Source of the DNA: Brasenia schreberi
Taxonomy: Eukaryota > Streptophyta > Magnoliopsida > Nymphaeales > Cabombaceae
Reading direction: 5' to 3'
DNA length: 64,000 bases
Assembly (NCBI GenBank): GCA_036023115.1
Contig: JAYKKT010000074.1
Location: 13,873,501 to 13,937,500, forward strand
Part shown: positions 1 to 13,625 of the stretch, piece by piece
How positions within the stretch are numbered: the first letter of the stretch is position 1
Layout of the letters: each line of letters opens with the position of its first letter
The notes under the pieces: generated by a model
Told to the model about the DNA's origin: nothing
Database searches by the model: none
Seen by the model: the letters and a program-made list of their open reading frames with translations, nothing else
Position numbers and translations under genes: made by a program

Positions 1-3000
1 TAGCAAAAGATTTTGCTTTTACTTCACTAAGCATGCTCTCGAGCTTCCTCACCAACTGTTCACCCCGATTAATCATTTCGTTTGTTGGAGATTTCTCACT
101 GGAGAACTTTTCAACATTGAGCCATGTCAACTCCGTAACAGCATCATCCTGGAGGTCACTGTCAACAACAACTTTGATGCCACGCCTCTCCCAACGATCC
201 CTTGCTTCCTCCAATGCCTTGGCATGTTCTCGTGCTCTCTTTGCCTCATCCTCAGCCCATGTCCTGCAATTTAGCAGAGTACCATATATAACGTTAAAGT
301 TATGATTTCACAAGGGGAAAAAGAAGAGAGATCTTTCCTACCGAAGAGAAGAGAGAAATGACGCTCACACAGCAGTCAACAAAAATCGATCAATTAGTGG
401 AGGTGACTGGTAAAGAAGAAAGTGACCAAGAGCGTTACTTAGCGAAAGAAAAAAAACAGACATTAAACAGACAAAGAAACGCAATCCTTTATATTCTTCC
501 ACAAACAATATACTTTTAGGCTCTACCACAAGAACTCGTCAACATGGGGCATTTAAAAACAATTTTTAAAGAGGGAAACAAACGGGTGAAATATCTATTC
601 TTTCTTCCTTCAGGGCAAGCCAGTCAAGAATATATGCAAAAAGAAGTTCCAAACACTGTAAATTCATTGGATACATCCGCTCCTTCAGTAAATTATTCAG
701 TAGCGCTAGCCAGGTATAGCAAGAAAAGCATATGTGAAATTCATTACATACAAAATAAGCATTTGTTCTCCATTTCACTCAGCCAACCCAAGAAATGAAA
801 TGCCAGAATTGGGGATGGCATTTCATAGTATGGGACACCAAGATCATGTGGGCCTCAAATAGTTACGTGAGACATGACTATTGTCCTGGGGCTTCCTCTT
901 CTCCAGTTGCCATACTTTTTATTTTTGATCTTTTGTGCACAAAGCCTTCATTTTGATAAATCGATATAACGCTCTGCATTAACGACGACTAAAAGTAGCA
1001 AGCAGTTTCATGACCGACTTGAGGGACATGGTTCCAGCAGATTAGAACAAAACACAAAGCAGCCAGAAAGAAAGTTTACCTGGCCATACATAAAGCCTTT
1101 CTTTCTACTTCCAACTCATATTGCAACTTAATAAGAGCCTGGCTTTCGCTTTCTGCCTCTTGACGAAGTTTGCTAAGTCTATTCCGTTCAAAAGATATTT
1201 CTACCTTGTCGCTCATGAGACTCTGCAACTGTTCCTCCACCTCATGCCTCAACGTTGATAGAACCTCCACTTCAGTTTCGACAGCTGCTCGCCCTTTCAA
1301 AAGTAGACTAGTTTCCTCATCCCTTTCAGCTCTGATCTTTTCCAGTTCTGCTGTAGCTTCTTGAGCTAATTTTTCAACTGCAGCTATTTTCTCCCTTTCA
1401 ATGGCTAACTCCCTCTCGAAACTTGCATTTAAATCCTTCTCAACTTGGGCTACTAGAGCAGAATGTGCTGCCACAGCTGTATCAGCCAGTGATTCTGCTT
1501 CAATACGAGCGAGCTCCTCCCCAACAATTTCAGCAGCATCACCGGTAGCAAGAGCAATAGCAGCTTGTGCTTTTGTGACTGGTTTATCAGGTTGAAACAA
1601 TCTTGTGAAACCTAACAAGAGACAACAAAAGTCATAAAGAATATTTCCACTATGGTTGAAGCATGCATTCTCGATATACAAATGAATATTTCAAGAAATA
1701 AACTTCCATACCAAAAGCAAGAGGTGTTATCCCTTGTTCTCCAGCTGACACATCAGCCATAAGAGCAGGCCAAGCATCTGGACTTATTCTATCGATGTCG
1801 ATGAAACCAGAACGCTGATAAAGAGCCTGGAAGAACAGAAAGAAGATTCAAGTTTTCTACCTCCAAAAAATCTGAGCCACTAGAATAACTAGACAACCAA
1901 TAAAAGTGACCTTTTTATCAACTTCAGGAAGGAGGCGTTTCTCGACAGCAATTTTCCAGCTCACCAGGTCCTGACGTGAGAGAGGGCTGACACATTTTCA
2001 GGGAAGAAATGTAATTTTCAATAACCAAAAGAGGACAACAATAAATAAGAGAGACAGGGAGAGGGAGAGAGAGTCGTGTGCCGTACAGTCTGTTTTACGA
2101 ACTCCAAGTGGAGAACATAAAAAACGCACACTGACAGGGAGTTCCATGTGAATTCCACGCTACCTTTCAGGGAAAAACATGAAACCCTCTTGCTTCACTT
2201 CCGAAGAAAGCTTGCTTGAGATAAGTCCTGCTTCTGCCAAGCCTGTATTGCATATTATCGTGAACAGACTATGCCACACATAAAAAGTGAAAAAGGAAAA
2301 TCAAAGGTCGACAAATAAATGGAACCTCCTCAGGTTAAAAGTCCATCACAAAAATCACCTTGAATTGATGTAAAGTCTGGGTCTGCTGGAGTAATATCAT
2401 CAAAAGCAAGGTCTGTGACATTTTCAATGTACATAGCTGGATACACCTTTGACATTGAATTCCTGAGATTGAAGTAAGGAGTTATATGGAATTGGACGTA
2501 AAGCACACAAGACAAAAATTATTGGGTTTATTCCTCAAGCTGTTGTGATCGCCTGCACCTTGCATGATGCCCCATTCTTAGCATAAAAGCTTGAAAAACA
2601 AAATCTCATCCGCAGAAAACACATCTCAGATCAAATTGTAATAAAAAAGCGTATTATTTCAAATGTAAGCAGAGTCAGACGAATGTTGTAAATACTGCAT
2701 TGTGTTGGATCTTATGATATGATAAAATAACATTGTATGGTGAGACTTGGACCAGTATGACCGAGGTACCTGTAGTGTCTGCACCCATTTATCAGTGATT
2801 GTCAATGTATATCAACAAAGATTGCGGAATGCTTTTTAAAGGATATAACATGATCCTAGAGTACACAGAAACACCACAATCAGCTGCTACGCCTGCTCTG
2901 GCAACTGTACCAGCAGCATAGCAGTTACTAGGCCTGATATAGCAGTTGTACCAATTATTGTACTGCAGAAAGAATCTAATCAATCTAACATGACACATGA

Positions 3001-6000
3001 TAGGGCTCTGTGGAAACAAAGAATCCATGTAGCCGACCCCGTCTAGTTGTTAATGTGTAATAGGGCACACGGGCCCTTAGGGCCCGTGCCATAATGGACG
3101 AAGGGCCAGGGCCATGCTGGCCCTGGCCACTGGGGGTCCCCAATGGCTACTAGCTATTGGGAGCACCCAGCACTAGCCCATCACTTGGCTCTCTTGCTCC
3201 TTTTGCTCCATGTTCTCTTCTACTTGTAGTGTCTATAAATAAGACACTATCTTATGAATAATATTATGCAGTCTTGTACTACTTTTTGACTTGTTTTGTA
3301 TACGCTTCTGCTCTTGTTTATTATTCTTGAAGATCGGCATTCGGGATTCAATGTCATTTGACTCTTGGCGACTTGGTGATCTTGATTCGTGCAACATCAA
3401 CCTTCGATCATTGATTAATATTCACACTATTATTGGAAAAGGCTTAGTTATAGTTGTAGTAGTAGAAACAATCTAATCAATAGAAAAACAGCTTATGTAC
3501 TCAAAACAACCATTCTTCTTAAGTACTTTACAATAGAGTTCAAAAAGCACTAAATTTCAAGTACTCATTTTAACTTTAAAAATAGAGCGCGATATAGTCT
3601 TTATCCTATACATCAGTATCAAGAGGGTTACGGGCTCCAATAGAATATTAACAACATTGATTGAGACACATTTTACCTCTGGGTGATATTTTCTTAGTAA
3701 TGCATGTGAACCAAGGACTTAGTAATGCTACATTTAGTTCACGGTGCCAATGAACAAATTCCCTAGGTGCTTGCCCACCGAAACTGAAGTTCAGAAACAA
3801 CTCACCGAGTTACAGAGAGAGAAGGTGCTTCTAACTCATAAGAAACTCTGTTAGTAAAGAGTCATTTATGATCTCAAGAATGTGCATTGTGCATCATCTT
3901 TTACCGTTTAAGAAAAAGAAAAATTAAAGAGTTGCTGGCACGAACCCTGCCGGACGTTGACTGTCTGTCCTTATTTTGCCAAATAAAGGAGATCAAGTAA
4001 GGAGCTGGCAGTAGCGTAAAACCAGTAACATCTTTTAGCCCAGGCTATGATCTTTCCACCACTAACGCAACATGTTGAATAAACACCAAACAAGAAGAAA
4101 TGGTGATGCAGCATGGAAAAAATCGGCTCAGCCACTGTCTACGCAGTCAGTTGCCTTCTCTTTTTTTCTTCATAGTGTGGTCGGCTGATCATTACGATTA
4201 TATACATTACAGTACATAAAAGAAAAAAACTAAAATGCCCCTAATAAGTGACTCCTATTTAAAGGACCTTTAAAAACAATTTAACTAACAACTAAACTTA
4301 ATAACGTCTATTCTAACACTCCCCCTCAAGTTGGGACAAACATACTTTGAGTTCCCAACTTGCTAAGGAGTTTCTCAACTCTTCCCTTTCCTAGGGATTT
4401 GGTTAAGAAGTCTGCATATTGTTTTTCTAATCGTACATATATCATCGGAATGATTCCTGACTTTACTGTATCTTTATCTTTGATGAAATGACACTCTATT
4501 TCAATGTGCTTGATTCTCTTATGATATACTGGATTTGTAGCTATTTGAATGGCAACTTGCTTGTCATAATAGAATAAGATTCTCTTTGGTACGTGTACCA
4601 AGTTCTTGCAGTAGGGATTTTAGCTAGATTACCTCATAAACTCCAAGGGCAGCCGCCATGGATTAAGCTTCAACCGATAACCTTTTCAATCGATGACCTT
4701 ATCACTACAAGTTATTTTTTACTCTTCCAGGAGACTATGTTACCTCCCATCATGGTAGACCTCCTATCATCAACATACCCTGCCCAATCAACATTTGTAT
4801 ATATCTCAACATTTAGATGACCATGAGTTGTATATAGTAGTACGTTGAGTGTGTTTCAAGTACCTCAATATTTGTCTCACACCGTTATATGAGAGTTGGT
4901 AGGATAGTGCATAAATCGACTTACTATACTTACAACATATGAGATATCCAAGCATGTGATCATCAAATATATAAGTCATCCTACTAACCTTTGATATTCA
5001 CAAGCTTCCTGCAATTATTCATCAATATGAACACTCAATTTTGAGTTGCTATCCATGGGCACACTTGCTGGTTTACACTCTAACATGTGAGTGTCCTTTA
5101 GTAGATTCAAGATATATTTTCTTTGAGTTACGAATATGCCCCATGAGTTTATGAGTACTTAAATTCCCAAAAAATGATGGAGAGGTCCTAGATCTTTCAT
5201 ATCAAACAAGTTAAGTAGTTGGCATTTTAACTCACTAATTTCATTATCATTTTCTCCTGCGATGATGATGTCATCTGCATAGACAACCAGGATGCAAATA
5301 TCGTTGCCTTCTCTTACAAACATAGTGTGGTCACTTATGCTTCGTGTAAATCCAAGGCTAGTAACACCATCGCTGAAATATTAAAACAATGCTCTGAGAG
5401 ATTGTTTCAGACCATATATTGCCTTTTTCAGTTTGCAAACCCTGCTATCTATATATCCATCATAAGAGTCAGGCGATAAATCCATGTAAATTTCTCCATT
5501 AAGATAACCCTAGAGAAATGCATTTTTAACATCCAATTGCCAAAGTTTTCACCCCTTATTAGGGGCTATACTAATAATGACCCTAATGGTAGTCATTTTA
5601 GCAACTGTTGCAAAAGTCTCTCTATAGTCTAAGCTATATACTTGATTTTAACCTTTCACAACCAACTGTGCTTTGTATATCTTAATACTACCATCAGTTC
5701 TATACTTGATTGTATAGACCCACTTGCATCCCACATGTTTTCTTCCAGGAGGTAGCTTCATAATATCCCACATGTTAGTTTTTCTCTAAGGCTTTAATTT
5801 TGGTTTTCATTTTTTCAATTTTCATGGCTTCTTGCTAGTGTTTCGAGTCCTTGGCTTCTTCATAGTTCCTTAGTACCTGAATAAGCTCAGAATTAAGAGC
5901 ACACATCTTGAAATTGTTTGAGGTGTCATTGGTAAGAGACGTATTGAGATATAGGATATGAGTAAGATCTCTTCCCTTTCCTTAATGCAATGAGTACATC

Positions 6001-9000
6001 CAATTTATTTTCAGTAGGTGATGGGGCAGACTGTTCTATTACAAAATCACTCAACTGCAGATCTTGGGGCATGGTAGGCTGCACGATTTTTCTTGGATGT
6101 TCTTTGTGTCTTTTATGATACACTTGCAATTCTCGCTTATTCTGAGTATCTGGTGCCAACTCCTTTTGTTGTAATTCATTCTCACTTTCTTCTTCTAACC
6201 CAAGACTGATACGCATGACGAAGACCTCTTGATTCCTTGTGAGTGGTTTCTCTCCCTTATTGTCATAGTAGTTGGATTCTTTAAAAAAGGTTACATCCAT
6301 TAACACATGTACTCTCCTCCTACTAAGGTCACAGCAGACATACCCTTTTGTGTAGAAGAAAATCCAAGAAAGATACACTTGATGGCTTTTGAATTCAGTT
6401 TATCTCTATGTTTGGAGTGATAATGAACATAACATATACACCCAAATATTATGACAAGGATATTGAATAGTGTCTTATCGAGCATCACTACTAGTGGTAT
6501 TCTCCCTTATAGTACACATGAAGGAGTTATGTTTATAAGGTAGATAGCCATCATAATTGATCTCCCCAAAAACTTTAGGAGCATTACTTCTGATTAGGAA
6601 GGCTCTAGTTGTCTCTAAAATATAACGATGTTTCTTCTCTACCTTGCCATTTTGCTACGCACATGTAGTCTCATGGATAATACCATGATTTCTAAAATAA
6701 TGTTTCAAAGGGAGTTCCACTGAATTCTCCACCATTATCAAATCTAATATACTTAACGAAGCACTGAAACTGAGTTGCCATAAACTTATGAAATATAGGA
6801 CATATAGTGGAAACTTCACTTTTGTATTTCATTAAGTAAACCATTGTGAAAATAGTACACTCATCTACAAAAGTAACAAAGTATATGTAGCCAGACATAG
6901 CAACTATAAGACTCGTACCCCACACATCTGAGTGAACAAGCTCAAATGGGTTTATTTTTCTAGACTCACTACTGGAAAAGCTAACCCTATGATGCTTAAC
7001 TTTCTAACAAGTATCACACTTGGACACCATAAGCTTTCTAACAAACTGATTTCCTTGATATTTGCATCCACGATCCCTTTATTAGCTATCACCCGTGACG
7101 AAATTTCATCCAACATATATAGTCCACCTTTCGCTCTACCATGCCCAAGGATCCTCTCTGTCCGCCAATCCTGAAACACAACTATTCTCATCAAATGTAA
7201 GTAGGTAATTTAATTCTTTAGTAATAGCATGATCAGATAAAAGGTTGGTAGGAAATTTGGGAACATGTAAGACTTAAAGGACTGTCAATTGCTGTCTTCA
7301 CTTTTCCTTTGCCTTGGATGTGAATATGGAAATCATCTATAAGTTTTACGCTACTGCCAACTCTCATACATTCATAAGAATTGAATATATATCTATTACC
7401 AGCCATATGATGGGTAGCTCCTGAATCAATAATCTAAAAAGTACGTGAAGGCAAACCATTAGAGTTCCTAGCAGTAAAGCCTCATGCATGCACCAATGAA
7501 GCTTGCAGGTCGGAAGTGGAAGTGGACTACTGTCCCTCTCTAGATTTACCTAGGTTATCTAGTCTTTTAAATATTTGGGAAAGCATATTATTCTCTGCAT
7601 CTGAGGTATCTGAGGAACTTGCATGATAGGCTTTATTCTTGAGGTAATTTGGTTTTCTAATCAACTCACAGCATTGCTCTTTAGTATGTCTTTGCTTTTC
7701 ATAGTGGAAGCATTTCAATTTGACTTTATCATCAGGTCATGAGGATCCATGTCCACGACCACTCATAGAGGCACTCCCTCTTTCCCTATTGTCCAAGGCT
7801 CACAAACGTTAAACTACACCCACATATGGCAGAGTTTCATTGCTGAGGATGTTCATCTTTACATTCTCAAAGTTATTAGAGACTCTGCATAACATATCAA
7901 ATACTTTCTTTTCCTCTAATTCTGCATTTTTGTTTTTGAAACAATGAGGACAATCTCTTTGAGTATAATATTGCAATTCAACTCATAGACTTCTAAGTTT
8001 TGTGTAGTACTCATTAATCAATCGACTTCCTTGTCGATACTTATTTTTGCATGTATCTTATATTTTTTCGTAATATTGATCTTTCTAGAATAGGCATCTG
8101 TCATGACTGACCCAATTTTACATGTATTGTTCAAGTACATGAATGTGTTGTTGATACTTTGAATCATGAAATTGATCATTCATGAGACTGCAATGACATT
8201 TTCCTTCCTCGATTTTAAGTAACTAGGATCTAAGGGGCGTGGTTGGAGAATTTCACCCGTGATAAACTCCCATTTCTCCCTTGCAATTAGGGCAAATTCA
8301 AGCGCCCTATACCAAGCTTTAAAATTTTCCCATCAAATTTAATGAATGTGATTTAGATTGCATATATCTTACCATTGTTGTCATTTTCTTCCAAATTCTA
8401 CATAGGACTACCAAAAAACTCACCTTTTCAGCCATTTGCCTCTTTTAGGGTTTTCACCGACTACCTCGAGATATGTGCGCTCAATCAGCCACATTGGGAT
8501 TTGTGTTGTGTGTCACCTTGTAGTGAATGTTGACCAGTTTTCTGATTCTTAACGAATATAGTAGTGTTGTGACAGATTTTGATCCGATTCTTCAACGATT
8601 AGAGTTTATACATAAACCCTATCCCCAGAGAAGAAAGATTTATGGACATGTACGCTTTTCACGGCCTAAAACATGGGAGAATGCTATGATACCACATTGA
8701 ATAAACAACAAACAAGAAGAAATGATGATGCAATAGAGATCAAATGCACAATGGAGAAAATCGGCTCAATCACGGTCTACGCACTCGACTGCCTTCTCTC
8801 TTTTTTTTCCAGTGTGATCGGTTGACCACTAGGGTTATATACATTACATTATATAAAGAAAAAAGACTACAATGCCCCTAATAAGTGGCTCCTATTTAAA
8901 GAACCTTTAAAAACAATTTAGTATAACAACCAAACATAATAACGTCTATTCTATCAGAAAATAGTATCCAGATGAGTGAGACCCTGAGCTATGCTCTCTG

Positions 9001-12000
9001 GCCAAACCCAACTAGTTTAAAGAAAGGCTAGGGTTAAGGTTAAGACCAGCTGCTCATAAACCTTAGTTGGACCAGCAGCCAGACACATTTGTGGCTGCTA
9101 TCATGCAGATGCATGGAATTAATTAGTCATCTTAGTCATCTAGAACTGCTGATGCTTGAATGCAGAAACAGCTGTCAGATAACATATGCCAACCTTGAAA
9201 GCGCACTACTTGCAGAAACCAGCCAACGGGCAAATTCTCGGCGTGTACAAAGTTCACTTGGTTGGACATCAAGCTCAATAACCTGTGGAAGATACATTGA
9301 TTACTTCTCAAGGGAATAAAGAACAAAACATTCCAACATATTCTGCAAAAGCATCTTAAGCTATTATCTTGGAATCTCGTGCATCACTACATAAGCTTTA
9401 CATGAAAAACAGAATATTTATTGCAATCTGTGAAGGGATGCTTGCTAAGTTCTTCATGGCTAAGAAGAGAAACAAAAGCAACCAACTCCTTGGAGACAAT
9501 AAAAGAAACAAAAAAAGGTAACATATCTCAGCCATCCACACGCACAAATATTAGAGCACAGAGAATCAATGACGCATAGCTGATCATAAAGATACATCTT
9601 TTAATTTCTGTTCCCCAGCAAACATTCCATGCATAGATGACACTCATGACAGCATGGCAATGCCACCCCATCTAGGAATGTTGGCTTATACGGCATTTAG
9701 TAGAAGTACCATCTCATGCGAGTTCCTGAAAGAGTTGAATAACATCTCTTTGCAACGACTGATCAACATGTAGGCCTTCCCAGCACTCATTCAACAAGGC
9801 AGCACCCAGAGAGACCATACATAAAAATAACTGCTTAATATAAGTTTCTAGAACTGCAGTTTTCTGTTTCAGCAAAATTTTGTGAAAGAACGGAGAGAAG
9901 AGTTAAAAGGAGTCATTGGATGCCATAAGGGTACTCCATTTCACTGTACCCTATATCCACGGACTATTTGATACTGAGGAACTTCATGAAGTAGTTGCCA
10001 GGTCCATGATAACAGAGCAGACTACTTAGCTATTGCCACGCACAAGAAATATGATTGTCTTACCTTCAATACTTGCAATGCTGCCAAAGCCTGCCCTTGA
10101 ACCTGGTCAACAGCCGGAGGAACCACTACTTTCCCAGGAGTCACCTGCCGAGCTGCAGAAACTAAAGATGGAGCAGGTATTCCAGGATAGGAAAAGGCAT
10201 TTTCAGGACTTGTTGACACAGTGAAAGAGCTGCTTCTATCAGTTTCAGGTACACCGCTAGTGTAGGGTTCATTTCTATATGAAGATTCCAAATTATCAGC
10301 TATCTCACTTGACTTGTTCCCATCTAAAGTGCTCCCAGATGCATTAATATCAGGATCAGGAAATTCCTCCCTTGATGCATTCAGATCCGAAGTTGGCTCG
10401 CCCGTGGTGGAAGTTGTCGTAATAACATAAGACTCCACTAAAGTGTTCTGATGACCACTTAAATCAAGAGGTAATGACAGTTCAGAAGTGAATGAGTTCT
10501 GGCAAAGTTCATTGCCAAGAGTACACATCACATCAACATGGAGATTGGCATGTTCAATTTTCTCTAGGGAAGAAAGTGCTTCCAGAGAGCTAACAGGATC
10601 AATGTCAGGCATCATAAAACTAGCTGTCTGTGCAGTCCCTATACTTTCTCCACTCTCTGTGTCTATGTCTACCATTTCAGAGGACTCATGTTTATTAACT
10701 GTTTCTAAGTTAGACATGCCAGGAGACCCATTACTAACCATGGCAGACGTATCAGATATAGATGGATTTAAAACTGGTTGTGTGGAAAGTTCATCAATGT
10801 CAATGGGCACTTCAAGTTGTTTCCCCAAATCATCACAAATGATGTCAACATTGTTGGAATTAACCACTTCAGATTTTGACTTATCAGATTCAACGGTTTG
10901 TGATGAGGTCACCTCATCAAGTCCACCTTCAGAAGAAGCTCCATTATGATCCTCAGATGGAAAAGTGTCCCTAGTTGTACCTGGATTACCTTCTGATCTA
11001 GACATGGCGTTGCTTGTAAACTGATTGTTTTCAACTGATGATGTGGAATTGCACGAATTTCCTCCTTTGTCAGCTTCATCAGTGTTTTCAGACATTAACA
11101 TTGCTTCTTGCTGTACTGTCAAAGGTTTCATCTGCCCTTTAGCAGCTGCAGAAGCAAAGCGGATGAGACAGAAAACATAAGTTTAGAGCTGAAAACAACA
11201 GGAAAAGTAACCTGGACGGAGAACTAATTTCCAAAACCATCATTAGAAGGATTTTAGAAACAAACTCAACTGGTTATCGCTAGGCAGCTTAAGATAATTA
11301 AAGTGAATCCATATATAAACATGCTAATTGCTAAATAGGACTTGCTGCTATACAAGTCTAATGAACCTTACCAGTGGTGCTTCTCTTGCCTAAAGACATT
11401 GATGCAAAAGCAAGCCCAGCTGCAAGAATGACTCCAGAAGTAGCTGCTAGCGCAATCCCTGAGATTTAACTACTAAACAAGTGTCATTAGTCCACAAAAA
11501 ACCTGCAACCTGACAAATCCAGATTGATGAATTCTGACAAAAGGTTCAAAAATTTTGAGCATCATATTCAGTGAGGCAGATTTAATCAATCAAAGTTGAG
11601 CAGAGAACTAAACTCGTTTTCATGTAGGTTCCAAGCAGAAAACAACCATATTGGTCTATCAAGGTACGATTGTCAAAAAATGTTGAATTGAACAGTACTG
11701 AAGTTACAAGAACCCAATCAACTGTGAATGAATTGAATCCCAGTTCAAAGTTGAAACCACCATAGTGTTTCTCATTAAGCTTTCAACTTTTCAATGTTTC
11801 AGCAGTATCATGTTGCTCCATGTAAACAAGGTCCGAGAATATGGAACAAACAAGTTTTTCCACAACCTTCAATAATCATAATTCAGATCAAGATTAAATG
11901 ATTTGGGTTGTCACCAATTATGTTTTTACGTTTTTGAGGGGTAACCAACCTTAAGGTATTAATGATATATCCAGCAAAAGATTCAAAAAAACTGTAAATG

Positions 12001-13594
12001 CCCCTTAAACTTTTGCTAGTTTGCGCAAATTAAACCCATCTACTGGCACTTGTTAATTGTTGAATCTAGAGTCTCCCTCGGTAAATGTTATTTATGATTT
12101 TCTGATATAAAGGTATTTTTCACCTTAGGAACACACCAAATACTCGTCATTCAAAGAATCAATATAAATAGATAGAGGTACAGGTTCTTATTTGTGAAAC
12201 CTTTTAACTGATTCAAATTAATTTTTGAAGGCAAGAATGAGAACGGCTTGAAATATGATGAGATTTAGACTTCTGTACATAGACATGATTAATTTTTTTG
12301 TTCATTTATGTGAAGGATAGAAAAGATCAGTTATTTCAACATAAAAGGTATTAGAGCTTGACAGATAAGCTTACTTGCTTAAACCGAAATAAGAGTTTGG
12401 GAACATCTGAAAAATGAGAAAATTTCTGTATATATCTTAGGTCAAAGTTTGAGGTGATCTATAGTTAGTTACCCATCATTTAGCAGTGACCACAGACATG
12501 ATACCTCTAATATGTAAAATTAAGAACAATAATTCTTAATCTGAACTAATATTTTACGGAAACAAGACAAAGGAGCGACAGTATGCAAAATCAAGACAGC
12601 AAAATGCAACAGTTACAGGATATGGGCCAGTGTCTAACGTGACATGTTTCATCTACTTTTTTAACCATGCATGATGAAGACTTGTACTTTTATACTCTGG
12701 AAAGATCTAAGCGCGTTTGACAAAAAGAGATAAACAAGCCAGTAAAGACACAAGATGCCACTAGTTATATATGAGCTCTTTCTTAGAGTTGACCTGCCTC
12801 CCTGGTCTACTGTCAATAACGCCCCCTTAAGTGAATTTAGTGCCCCTTGGGGACTAAGGCACCACCATATAGTGGTCGTCTCGCTATTAGATGCTAAGTT
12901 TACCTGATAAGTACGGTAAATTGGCCCATTAAGGGCACTTGACTGTGCATACTTTTTTTTTCTTTGCCATTCTTCTTCACTTATTCATTCTTGTTCTTGC
13001 TGATTTTTTCCCTCCTTCCTATGTTCTTATTGCTCATCTTCTTCTTCTACATCTTGATTCATCATCTTTGTCTTCATCCTCCATTCCCTTTCTCTTTTAA
13101 ATTTCATTATTTTTTCCTATTTCTTAGTGATTTCTTAGATCTATAATTGCAGAAAGTATTCAAGTGCTTCCATATGCTAATGGTCTTAAAGAATCATATA
13201 CATGCTTTTTCTGAATAAATTAATTACCAAACCTTAATACATTAGGTTTGATATTAGTCTACTGCTAAATTCAGGGTGAGATGATTAAGAGGCGACCAAC
13301 ATAGTTCAGAGGGTTTATACATCAACTCATCCTCCAGCAGGAGTAAACCAGGGAGTTACCACAGCCACCTTTATTGTTATGTGTGTGGCCGTGGGTGCGG
13401 GTGTGTTCATATGTGGAAATTACAAACAAGATGAGCCTGAAAGGGGCACAGCTGACTTGCCAGAGGGTTGCCTCTATAACGAGAGATCATGAGTTTGATA
13501 CTCAGGTCTGCATCTAGGGAAAAGGAGGGGTCAGTATGACCCCAAGATTTGTACTAAAGAATGCAGTTTACCATGCACACATGAACGCGTGCTT

Positions 13595-13625
<31 letters not shown>

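Larger units (their letters stand above)
4073..8956 (-). mobile_element. Ty1/copia retrotransposon A
   Basis: Two direct LTRs (4073-4318 and 8695-8956) bound a minus-strand interior. The primer-binding site TGGTATCATAGC (minus strand, 8694-8683) matches the initiator-tRNA-Met type and abuts the 5' LTR. A GAGGGGGAG polypurine tract abuts the 3' LTR at 4319-4327. Order gag, protease, integrase, RT, RNase H fits copia. No clear 5-bp target duplication survives, which suggests age or end mutation. It lies in SLH intron 4 in the same orientation as the host gene. Confidence 0.85.

Noticed and set aside
33..305. Plus-strand open frame of 90 codons
   Set aside because: Antisense shadow of SLH exon 10, which reads [20 protein letters not shown] on the minus strand.
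4073..8956. A 5-bp target duplication for copia A
   Set aside because: The flanks (gcaaca before 4073, gaaaat after 8956) do not match, so I do not claim one. LTRs, PBS and polypurine tract support the element.
10488..10949. Plus-strand open frame of 153 codons
   Set aside because: Antisense shadow of the acidic SLH exon 3. No domain and no start context.
1..11458. GATA zinc finger function for the SLH protein
   Set aside because: No CX2C-X17/18-CX2C zinc finger is visible in the exons. The label appears to be a historical misannotation of the Arabidopsis relative.
12964..13146. Small hydrophobic Phe/Leu-rich protein
   Set aside because: Low-complexity translation of a pyrimidine-rich intron stretch.
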